From FEN-1279 sp964400285 (GTDB lineage Bacteria > Bacteroidota > Ignavibacteria > Tepidaquicellales > Tepidaquicellaceae), in assembly GCA_964400285.1 (NCBI GenBank), contig CAYNTK010000003.1, positions 62,001 to 126,000 on the forward strand: a stretch of DNA of 64,000 bases. Reading direction: 5' to 3'. The notes beneath the pieces are model-generated. The model had not been told where the DNA came from. It ran no database searches and saw nothing but the letters and a program-made list of their open reading frames with translations. This document shows positions 18,262-26,644 of this stretch, one piece after another. The first letter of the stretch is position 1, and every line of letters begins with the position of its first letter. The position numbers and the translations under genes are program-made.

Positions 18262-18822
18262 TTATGCGACAATATGCTGTACAAAAATTCGTAAGCCAAT
18301 TAAGATCAATATTATGCCACCTGCAATTTCCATCTTTTTGCCAAATTTCATTCCAAGTTTATTTCCAAGTTGAACACCTAAAATGGAAAGGCAAGCCGTT
18401 ACAATTCCAATTATTATACTAGGAAATATTATTGATGTTTGAAGGATTGCAAAACTGATACCAATAGCCAAAGCATCTATACTTGTTGCAATGCTGAGAA
18501 TAATTAAATTCATTCCTTTAGACATATCTCCACTTTTTAAATTAGATTTTTTGCTTAAACCCGATTTTATCATTTTGATTCCAACAAAAGAAAGCAAAAT
18601 AAGAACTATCCAATGGTCAAAGGTCTCTATATATTTGTATACAGCTGACCCTAAAGACCACCCAATTATTGGCATAAAAAATTGGAATAAACCAAAATGA
18701 AAAGATAATCTGAATGTGGGTCTTTTCCCTCTTGTAAGCTCATTTGTTCCCGCACAAATAGAAACAGCAAAAGCATCCATTGCAAGACCTAATGATATAA
18801 ACAAAATCTCAATTATTCCCAT
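18262..18822 (-). CDS. mntP: Manganese efflux pump MntP
   Basis: A six-helix inner-membrane exporter of Mn(II). Each half has the conserved motif with a membrane Asp: GLAMDAFAVSICAG near residue 13 and IATSIDALAIGISFAIL near residue 112. The length of 186 matches the family. In many bacteria mntP is controlled by the yybP-ykoY manganese riboswitch; the 110 bases upstream here are A+T-rich and show no such fold. It is the gene upstream of dnaN, with 71 bases between, in the position where dnaA is often found. Confidence 0.93.
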   Translation of the reverse strand: MGIIEILFISLGLAMDAFAVSICAGTNELTRGKRPTFRLSFHFGLFQFFMPIIGWSLGSAVYKYIETFDHWIVLILLSFVGIKMIKSGLSKKSNLKSGDMSKGMNLIILSIATSIDALAIGISFAILQTSIIFPSIIIGIVTACLSILGVQLGNKLGMKFGKKMEIAGGIILILIGLRIFVQHIVA

Positions 18823-18936
18823 AAATTAATTATTCCCAAAAATATAATTACATTAAAATATCAAAATCATTTATTCTGATTCAGTCTGTAAATTCTAAAT
18901 TTCAAAATCAGTATCTTTCTATTAAGATATTCATTT

Positions 18937-19956
18937 TTATAAGAACATTTTGGCAAATTCACGTTTTTTTCTATTCTTCCAATTACCTTTGTGATATGCA
19001 TAACCTGAAATCAATGGCATTGCGATTGTTGCCTCTGCAAATACCATTTGTTCGTAGGTCATATCTACTTTTCCCCAAGAACTTGCTTCTTTTAAAGTTG
19101 AACCCGATAGTGCACCATCCCTTTCATCTGCTACGGTAATTTGAATTGCATATTTATGCATTGGGACATCCTTTTGTAAAACATCACATGCAACTACAAC
19201 ATCTTGAGTAAAGTTTTTTGGTACACCTCCACCAATCATATAAATCCCCGTTTCAAATGCCTTAAGTTTTATTTTTGTAAGTTCAAGAAAGTCTTTTGCA
19301 GAATCAATTGATACATGACTATCCGGATTATGCCATTGGTGATGCACAAAACCGAAACCAGCCGAACAATCCGAAAAAGCTGGGACAAATATTGGGACAT
19401 TATTCTTATATGCTTCATAAACAACAGTTTCTTTATTCTTTCCATATTTGTCGAGATATTTTCCCATTTCCCAAATAAATTCTCTCGAGGAATAAGGTCT
19501 TTTCTCAAGTGTATCACATATTTTACCTATTGTTTCATCACATATTCTTAAATCTTCTTCATCGATGTAAGTATCATAAATTCTATCTATCATTAAATCA
19601 CGTAATTCATTATCATTTACCCATTGAGTCCCGATGTAATGTTTAAATCCAAGACCTTCAAAGAAATCCTGATCTACGATTATCGCTCCTGTTGATACAA
19701 TTGCATCTACCATGTTATTTTTAACCATATCAACAACAACATTCTTCAATCCAGCTGAAAACAGCGAACCTGCAAGACATAAAATTACAGAACAATTTTC
19801 ATCTTTTAACATCATATCGTAATAATTTGCAGCTCTGTATAAATTCCTCGCCTGAAAAGCCATATCCTTAAAGGATTCCACAAGTGGAACTACATCGATT
19901 TTTTTTATATCAATGTGCTGAATAGTTTCTTTTAAATATTCTTTTTTTGTTTTCAT
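18937..19956 (-). CDS. Deoxyhypusine-synthase-like protein
   Basis: A 339-residue NAD-dependent aminobutyltransferase of the deoxyhypusine synthase family. Visible motifs are CLAGSLFSAGLKNVVVDMV and DAIVSTGAIIVDQDF for the NAD-binding region, VPIFVPAFSDCSAGFGFVHH, and a GSTLKEASSWGKV segment whose Lys corresponds to the active-site lysine that forms the enzyme-butylimine intermediate. Eukaryotic and archaeal members modify eIF5A, which bacteria lack; bacterial members have been linked to homospermidine or other polyamine chemistry. The substrate here is not known. An agmatinase gene at 34331 shows that putrescine synthesis may occur in this organism. Confidence 0.88.
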   Translation of the reverse strand: MKTKKEYLKETIQHIDIKKIDVVPLVESFKDMAFQARNLYRAANYYDMMLKDENCSVILCLAGSLFSAGLKNVVVDMVKNNMVDAIVSTGAIIVDQDFFEGLGFKHYIGTQWVNDNELRDLMIDRIYDTYIDEEDLRICDETIGKICDTLEKRPYSSREFIWEMGKYLDKYGKNKETVVYEAYKNNVPIFVPAFSDCSAGFGFVHHQWHNPDSHVSIDSAKDFLELTKIKLKAFETGIYMIGGGVPKNFTQDVVVACDVLQKDVPMHKYAIQITVADERDGALSGSTLKEASSWGKVDMTYEQMVFAEATIAMPLISGYAYHKGNWKNRKKREFAKMFL

Positions 19957-20032
19957 AATATTATATAAATAAGTTTTAAAATTACTTCTGGCGTTAATAA
20001 ATTTGCTTAAGTTAATTTAAAAAAATTAAATC

Positions 20033-22933
20033 TTAAATGGTATTATTTAAATCCCTGTAGCATAATTTTGAATAGGGACAATATTCACATCTGCTCTCAT
20101 CTTCAACCTGTTTAAATGTTATTTCAGGATTATGAATTTCCGAAAATAATTTTTTCAGTGAGTTTTCAAACAAATTGAATTCTTCTTTAGAGACAAAGTC
20201 ATTTTTAATTTCTCTAATACCGTCACTAATTTTTTTTATCGGATAAATACCAACATTTATTTTTTTGTCTGTATTATCTTTTGCATAAAAATATCCATAA
20301 AAAAAAGCTTGAAAATTTTCTTTGAATTCTGGGTCTAAAATTAGTTTATCAAAATATAAAGAAGAATTTTTTTCATCATATTTGTTTAATTTAAAACTTC
20401 CAGTTTTATAGTCTATAATTCTTGTAATTCCATTTTTTTCATCAATTCTGTCAATTCTTCCCGAAATTTTTACATTAAATTCCTTCCCCATTAAATTAAA
20501 ATTGAATAAACTCTCTATTTTCTTTTCTGTATCAATAATCTTAAAAGGTATATACATTTTTTCATTTTCAATTACTCTTACCAATAATTTATACACTATA
20601 TCTTTAAATAATCTGTCCCTTCCTTCATATTCTTTTAAAAGAAATTCACAATTATTTTCACATACTGCTACTTCGAAAATTTCATCATAGCTTTTTCGTA
20701 TTTTTAATTCTATCTCCTCAATTTTTTTTTCATCAATTACCTTTTCTTTGTAAGGTTTATAAATTAACTCAAGAATTTTATGTAATATATTTCCTATTAT
20801 TTGTGAATTAAAAGATTCTACAACTTCATCTTCTTCTTGAATATCCGCTATATTGCTGAAATAAAATTGCAGAGGGCAATTAATATATTTTATTAATGTA
20901 GATGGAGAATAATAATTAATATTTAAAATTTTTCTTTGCACAACATCATTCTTTACAATCTCAATATTCTTTCTATTAAAATTATATAAATCTGATAAGA
21001 CAATCTTATGATGATAGGTTATATTTTTATTTCGAGGTAATAATTCATTTTCAATTTGCATTATATATCTGCTTTTTTCTTTTACTTCATCTCCAATATC
21101 TGTATTATAAATCAGAAAAATATTTTTTGCTCTTTGTATTAATCTGTAAAAATAATACGAAGTTATTGAATCTTCATCTTCATAAGTTGGCAACTTAAAC
21201 GCTTTCCTTAAAGAGTAAGGAATAAAACTTTTTTTATTCATTCTCCCTTCTGGTAAAACGCCTTCATTAGCAGAAAGGACAAAAACATTCTCGAAATCTA
21301 AAGCTCTTGTTTCCAACAACCCCATTATTTGTAAACCTTTTAATGGCTCACCTGTAAACGGTATAGAGATTTTTTGTAAAACACTCTTTAATACTTTCCA
21401 GTATGTTTCAAGATTCATTTCCACTTCGTTTTCATTTATTGCATCATTTAATTTACTAAAACTTAATAAAAAACTGTAAATATATTCCAACTGAAACTTT
21501 TTATAATCAGAATCTTTACTCTCATCATTCTCAATTCTTGAAGATATTAATCCAATAATATTAGACAGATAATTCATTGCTTCATTCACGGTCTCGATTT
21601 TATCAAAGATAATCTCAATGAATTTAGGTGTTTCTAATGGATAATCTTTAAAGTTCAGATAGACTAAATTATTCTTTTCAATATGCACTAAAATATCAAA
21701 TACTAAAAAAGTGTTATGAAATTTAATATAAGGATGTAAAAGAATTTTTTTTATATCAGAATAATAAAATTTTACCATACCATTTTCACAAATGTAATTA
21801 CTTTGCAAATCAATAAGCAAAGAAATTAGGTTATACAAAGATGTATCTATGAAAGGAAAGCCCATAGTAATATTTATGCTTTTAATTTTTTCTGGTATCG
21901 AATACAAAACTGGTAAAAGCATTTTTGCATCAGGAAGGATTATAGCAGTTCTTTCAATATTGAAATCAATATCTTTAAAATATTCAGTTAGTTCATTCCC
22001 TAAAACCTTTGCCATCCCAACAAATGAAGAAGTCCCAATAACATTAATCTTTTTTACTTCACTTGTAAAATATTTTTCTAACTTTACTTTACCAGATAAA
22101 TCCTTGATATTTTTTCTTAAAAAATATCCTGCTTCTTGATTTTCATCCGAAATATAATAATCATCAATATCCCAATATACATCTGCTATTCCTTTTTCAA
22201 TAAGCATTTTCATCAACTGTTTTTCAACAGTGTTTAAGGAATTAAATCCAGCAAAAATAATTTTTTCCCATTTTAAATTATTAATTATCTTTTCTAATTC
22301 TTCATAAATTTTTCGATATGCCATACCAGCGTAACATATTCCGCTTTTTTTTAAACGGTTTGTAAGTTCTAAATATACTTTACCAATAATCTCCCAAATT
22401 TTCAAAAAATTTTCTTTTGTATCAGTTTGCTTAGAACTGATAATTGTTCCCCAAAACCTCTTAAAATCTTCTTGTAATTCTAATGGAAAATCTTCTTCAA
22501 TTTCTTTTATATTCTTTATACCTTTAAATAATAAACCAGTATTAATAATATATTTATCAATTATTTCAAAATCCTTTAATAACATTTCCCCCCAAGAATA
22601 AAACGAATCAAAACTTTCTACATATTCTTCTTCAACATAATCGATTTTATCTTTACGGATTATTTTCTCTGTGTTTACTATATCTTTATAAACAGAATAA
22701 AGTTCAAATAGAAGTTTAAAATTATCAACCAAATTATATGTAGAAAACTTTTCGATAAAATCTTCAATGCTAAAAATGGAAGGTGACCATATAGGCTTTT
22801 CTATTTTTCTACCTAAAATATTTTTGAAATACAAACCAGCTCTGCGGGAAGGGAATATAATGCATATTTTAGAAATATTTTCCTTATACTTACTTATTAT
22901 TTCGTCTGTTATATTTTCTAAAAAAGTATTCAA
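20033..22933 (-). CDS. addB: AddB-like PD-(D/E)XK nuclease subunit
   Basis: The 966-residue partner of the helicase-nuclease downstream of it in transcription order. The N-terminus has the Bacteroidota-type ICIIFPSRRAGLYFKN instead of a Walker A motif, so this subunit is an inactivated helicase fold. The C-terminal nuclease has GRIDRIDEKNGITRIIDYKTGSF (Asp and Asp-x-Lys), and the iron-sulfur cluster cysteines are in INCPLQFYFSN and CEYCPYSKLC. The complex resects double-strand breaks. The gene starts with TTG at 22933, touching the addA stop, and is preceded by GGAGGT. Confidence 0.9.
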   Translation of the reverse strand: MNTFLENITDEIISKYKENISKICIIFPSRRAGLYFKNILGRKIEKPIWSPSIFSIEDFIEKFSTYNLVDNFKLLFELYSVYKDIVNTEKIIRKDKIDYVEEEYVESFDSFYSWGEMLLKDFEIIDKYIINTGLLFKGIKNIKEIEEDFPLELQEDFKRFWGTIISSKQTDTKENFLKIWEIIGKVYLELTNRLKKSGICYAGMAYRKIYEELEKIINNLKWEKIIFAGFNSLNTVEKQLMKMLIEKGIADVYWDIDDYYISDENQEAGYFLRKNIKDLSGKVKLEKYFTSEVKKINVIGTSSFVGMAKVLGNELTEYFKDIDFNIERTAIILPDAKMLLPVLYSIPEKIKSINITMGFPFIDTSLYNLISLLIDLQSNYICENGMVKFYYSDIKKILLHPYIKFHNTFLVFDILVHIEKNNLVYLNFKDYPLETPKFIEIIFDKIETVNEAMNYLSNIIGLISSRIENDESKDSDYKKFQLEYIYSFLLSFSKLNDAINENEVEMNLETYWKVLKSVLQKISIPFTGEPLKGLQIMGLLETRALDFENVFVLSANEGVLPEGRMNKKSFIPYSLRKAFKLPTYEDEDSITSYYFYRLIQRAKNIFLIYNTDIGDEVKEKSRYIMQIENELLPRNKNITYHHKIVLSDLYNFNRKNIEIVKNDVVQRKILNINYYSPSTLIKYINCPLQFYFSNIADIQEEDEVVESFNSQIIGNILHKILELIYKPYKEKVIDEKKIEEIELKIRKSYDEIFEVAVCENNCEFLLKEYEGRDRLFKDIVYKLLVRVIENEKMYIPFKIIDTEKKIESLFNFNLMGKEFNVKISGRIDRIDEKNGITRIIDYKTGSFKLNKYDEKNSSLYFDKLILDPEFKENFQAFFYGYFYAKDNTDKKINVGIYPIKKISDGIREIKNDFVSKEEFNLFENSLKKLFSEIHNPEITFKQVEDESRCEYCPYSKLCYRDLNNTI

Positions 22934-25900
22934 TTACATAACCTCCATAATTTTAATATAATCCTGATTTTCTTTACTTATATATAATAAATATTTTGTC
23001 ACATTTTTATACCCCATTTCCATTAATGTTTCAGCATATTTTGATATTTGCTTTTTATGTTCTTCCTTCTCCACACCTGTTTTATAATCAATTACTTTAG
23101 CTTCATTCCCTTTAATAATAACTCTGTCCGGTCTTAAATAACTACCATCTTTCAATAATATTTCATTTTCGGTTTTTATTTCCCATTCATTACTAAACCA
23201 ATTCTTAATAATAGGATTTTCAAAAATTTTTTCTATTTGTTTTTTGATTGTATCTTTTTGTTCCTGAGTTATAATACTCTTTAAATATACCTTTTCAATA
23301 GCTTTTTGCATATCATCAGTAGTGACCATATTAGATAATACCTGATGAATTATTATCCCCCAATTTGTTTTAAAAGCAAATTCTTTATCAATGTATTCTT
23401 TTACTTTTGCATGTTTCGGTTTAATAATTATTTTCTTATACCATTGAGCAGAAATATAATGTTTCATTTTTTCCGCAACAATGACACTGTTCTGTTTTTC
23501 TTCTTTTGCTTTTTGTTTTTTTCCAATTTCATACTCGTTTTTAATTGTATTATCAAATTCATTTATAACATCCTTTATAACTTTTCCAATACTATCACTC
23601 GTTTTTTTCTCCGGAACTAAAGCATATAATCTTTCTTTTGGTCTTGTAAAAGTAACATAAAGTAAATTTAAATTATCAAGTCTTGTTTGGACACACTCAT
23701 AATCAAAATCATCTTTAAAATAAGTATTACTCAAATTTTTAATAGCTTTAACTGGATACGCTGAAGATTTATTAAAAGGTTCTTTATTAGTAGAAACCCA
23801 AATTAAATCTTTAGTTCCATCAATATTTATTTTCCAGTTAGCATAAGGGACAATTACAATTTTACTTTGCAATCCTTTTGCTTTATGAATTGTCATAATT
23901 TTTATTGCATTAGTATTTGCAGGGTTATCAACAAATAATTCATACTTTTTATCCTCCCACCAATTAATAAAACTAACTAAATCAGAATTATTTTCAATCG
24001 AATATTCCAAGATAACATTTTGGAAATTAATCAAAAATGGGTCTGGAATATTATTAAATCCAAGAATTTGAATTAAATTCTCACAAACTTCATAAATATT
24101 TAAATCATTTAATATAGATTTAATCTTTGGTGACTCTTTTTCTTTAAAAAACCCTTTTGGAATTTTATTTAAAAATAATTCATCAATATTTTCAAATATA
24201 TCTTCATAATTTATTTTTTCATTAGAAAAATATTCAAGATAATTATATACAACATCTGTTTTTGCCAGAGCATTCTTATTGTCACAAATATATTTTATTA
24301 AATCAACAATAATTCTTACTTTCGGAGAATTATTAAGTAATAATGATTCCGTTGAAATTATACTATATCCAGCTTGAGTCAATAAGTTTGATATTTTTCT
24401 TACTTCGGAGTTTTTTCTTACAAGGACAAGAATATCGGATAAAGAGTAATTATCTAATAATACTTCTTTAACAATATCCAATACTTTTTGTTCTGCTTTT
24501 TCATAAGATGTTCTTTCATTATCACTATTGTCATAGAAACTTATATTTACATATCCTCCATCTTTTAAATGATATTGTTCTACACTTTCTTTATTATAAG
24601 CTTTTAACAAAAGTGCTTTAAAATCTTCATTAACAATATCTTTCGATATTCTCTCAATTGCTTTTAGGAAAAAAGAATTGTTAAATACAACAATTTCTTT
24701 ACAACTCCTTCTATTTGTTTTGAGATACTCAGTCTTTATCAATTCTTTAAAGTTTTTCAAATCTTCATAGATTTGAGATAGAAGAAGTTTCATATTTCCA
24801 CTTCGCCATCTGTAAATCGATTGCTTAACATCTCCCACCACAAGAGCTTTGTTTTTTTCACTTAGTATATTAATTATTAAAGGAAGCAAATTATTCCATT
24901 GAAATGCTGAGGTATCCTGAAATTCATCTATTAATAAATTTTTGAAATTGCTACCAATTTTTTCATAAATAAAAGGAGTATTATCATAAGATATTAGACT
25001 TCGTAAAATATTATTAACATCTGATTGCAGTAATATTTTTTCTTTTTTTCTATATTCGTTTAATTTAGAAATTAAATCTTCAAAAATACCGAGAGTATAT
25101 AATATATTTTTTAATTCTTTTGCAGTATAATACTTAATAGACTTATTATTAATGAAATCAACTGCTTCTTTCAAAAGATTATATAAGCCACTATTTAGTG
25201 CTTTATTTATTACTTCAGCTTTTTTCGAGTTTTTAACATACCATCCTTCAAGAGAATCATAAGCTTTTAAAACATAAGAATTTATATTATATATTTTTTT
25301 TTCACGAATATTATTAATTAAAAAACCCCCAACACCATTTTTTTTATTTGAGAAATCATCTATAACAAGACCGAATTTATTCATTAAGCTTAAAGCATCG
25401 TTTCCTATCTTATTTAAATATTCTTCAAAGTTATTAATAATATGATAAATATCATTTAGAATAATTTTAATTTTTATCCTGCTATCACTAATTTCATTAT
25501 GCTCCATCGATTCGGAAACAAATAATTTTTTCTCCCAAAATCTTTCTTTAAAAATTTCTTCTCCAAGCTTTATGATATCTCTCTCTATATCCCATCCTTT
25601 ATCTTCATCAATTTTTGTGAGGATAAATTCTTCTAAATATTTTTTTAATTCATCGTTTTTAAGCAAATCTTTGAATAGGAGTTTAGTGATTTCTTTTTGA
25701 ACTTTATATTGGTCTAATTCAATTTCATATCCGATAGGAAGTTTCAGTTCTTTTGCAAAAGAGCGTAAAACTCTATTAAAAAAACTATCAATAGTGCTTA
25801 TCGAAAAATCGGAATAGTTATGTAAAATTTTCTGTAATGTAACACTTGCCAACTCTTTTATATCACCTTTTACCCCTTCCTCTATTAATTGTTTTTCTAA

Positions 25901-26104
25901 ATCGGGATTTTTTCCATTAGATAAATCGGCAAGAAATTCAAGCACTCTGCTTTTCATTTCTTCGGTTGCTTTATTCGTAAATGTAATAGCAAGAATATTT
26001 TTAAAAGCACCGGGACATTTGAAAGCAAGTTTCAAATATTCTTTAGAAAGGGTATAAGTTTTTCCAGAGCCAGCCGAGGACTGATATATTAATAAATTAC
26101 TCAT
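22934..26104 (-). CDS. addA: AddA-like UvrD-family helicase-nuclease subunit
   Basis: The 1056-residue superfamily 1A helicase and nuclease of the AddAB double-strand break repair complex. Walker A is YQSSAGSGKTYTLSKEYL at the N-terminus; later motifs are AITFTNKATEEMKSR, LLIDEFQDTSAFQW, VVGDVKQSIYRWRSG, IKIMTIHKAKGLQSK and LLYVTFTRPKERLYAL. The C-terminal PD-(D/E)XK nuclease has RPDRVIIKG and KVIDYKTGVEKEEHK. It overlaps the upstream SLOG-type gene by eight bases and abuts addB, so three genes form one operon. In Bacteroidota-type systems this replaces RecBCD. Confidence 0.92.
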   Translation of the reverse strand: MSNLLIYQSSAGSGKTYTLSKEYLKLAFKCPGAFKNILAITFTNKATEEMKSRVLEFLADLSNGKNPDLEKQLIEEGVKGDIKELASVTLQKILHNYSDFSISTIDSFFNRVLRSFAKELKLPIGYEIELDQYKVQKEITKLLFKDLLKNDELKKYLEEFILTKIDEDKGWDIERDIIKLGEEIFKERFWEKKLFVSESMEHNEISDSRIKIKIILNDIYHIINNFEEYLNKIGNDALSLMNKFGLVIDDFSNKKNGVGGFLINNIREKKIYNINSYVLKAYDSLEGWYVKNSKKAEVINKALNSGLYNLLKEAVDFINNKSIKYYTAKELKNILYTLGIFEDLISKLNEYRKKEKILLQSDVNNILRSLISYDNTPFIYEKIGSNFKNLLIDEFQDTSAFQWNNLLPLIINILSEKNKALVVGDVKQSIYRWRSGNMKLLLSQIYEDLKNFKELIKTEYLKTNRRSCKEIVVFNNSFFLKAIERISKDIVNEDFKALLLKAYNKESVEQYHLKDGGYVNISFYDNSDNERTSYEKAEQKVLDIVKEVLLDNYSLSDILVLVRKNSEVRKISNLLTQAGYSIISTESLLLNNSPKVRIIVDLIKYICDNKNALAKTDVVYNYLEYFSNEKINYEDIFENIDELFLNKIPKGFFKEKESPKIKSILNDLNIYEVCENLIQILGFNNIPDPFLINFQNVILEYSIENNSDLVSFINWWEDKKYELFVDNPANTNAIKIMTIHKAKGLQSKIVIVPYANWKINIDGTKDLIWVSTNKEPFNKSSAYPVKAIKNLSNTYFKDDFDYECVQTRLDNLNLLYVTFTRPKERLYALVPEKKTSDSIGKVIKDVINEFDNTIKNEYEIGKKQKAKEEKQNSVIVAEKMKHYISAQWYKKIIIKPKHAKVKEYIDKEFAFKTNWGIIIHQVLSNMVTTDDMQKAIEKVYLKSIITQEQKDTIKKQIEKIFENPIIKNWFSNEWEIKTENEILLKDGSYLRPDRVIIKGNEAKVIDYKTGVEKEEHKKQISKYAETLMEMGYKNVTKYLLYISKENQDYIKIMEVM
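22941..22946 (-). promoter_or_regulatory. Shine-Dalgarno site for the TTG-started addB gene
   Basis: The minus strand reads GGAGGT seven bases before the TTG of addB, within the last codons of addA. It is one of the few clear Shine-Dalgarno sites in the window and supports the non-ATG start. Confidence 0.7.
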
Positions 26105-26570
26105 TAGTTAATGCTTTTATCAAAAATGATTTAGTTTTTTTATAAATTCCGGGATATTGACTTTCTCTATTACCAGCAACATTCAAAATTTTTATATTAT
26201 TTTGCTCTAACCAATTTAGAAATTTTTTTATAGACGGATTAACGATAACAGGTTTGGAATATTTAATGGCTAAATCAAAAGTAAATTTTGTTCCATCACC
26301 TATAATTTCACCGTTTGCTTTCGTTTTGCAAAAAATGACCGTTCCATCACTGGATAAGACATTTTTAATCGTTCTTTCATCATAATTAGTGGTTTGAATT
26401 TCTTTTAAATTGTATTTTTTCAAAGAGAAATCATTCCCATTTTCGGTTAAAAAACCCAAAGGACAAAAGCCGCCAGTCTGGATATTTAAAATAACAGCTG
26501 CTTCAAGCCCTGCTTGGTCGGCACCGGTTTGACCTCCGGAAATAATTTTTATTAGTTTTACTTTAGACAC
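26097..26570 (-). CDS. SLOG-superfamily (putative molybdenum cofactor carrier) protein upstream of addA
   Basis: A 157-residue Rossmann-like protein. The opening KIISGGQTGADQAGLEAA, then GGFCPLGFLTENG, then DGTVIFCKTKANG and KPVIVNP match the putative molybdenum carrier group (PF12694), a branch of the SLOG nucleotide-binding superfamily that also includes DprA. The name is historical and a molybdenum role is not supported here, as no cofactor genes are nearby. The gene overlaps addA by eight bases, so it is probably translated with AddAB and could serve as a nucleotide-sensing partner. That link is inference. Confidence 0.8.
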   Translation of the reverse strand: MSKVKLIKIISGGQTGADQAGLEAAVILNIQTGGFCPLGFLTENGNDFSLKKYNLKEIQTTNYDERTIKNVLSSDGTVIFCKTKANGEIIGDGTKFTFDLAIKYSKPVIVNPSIKKFLNWLEQNNIKILNVAGNRESQYPGIYKKTKSFLIKALTNE

Positions 26571-26644
26571 ATAATAATTTAAGCAGAAAAAGAATTTTAT
26601 AAAATCCTATTTCTTTCGGTTAAGATATTATGCATAAAAAGACA

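Noticed and set aside
18863..18920. Weak similarity to 30295-30330 and to 59885-59930
   Set aside because: Short shared A+T-rich words only; no clear repeat unit.
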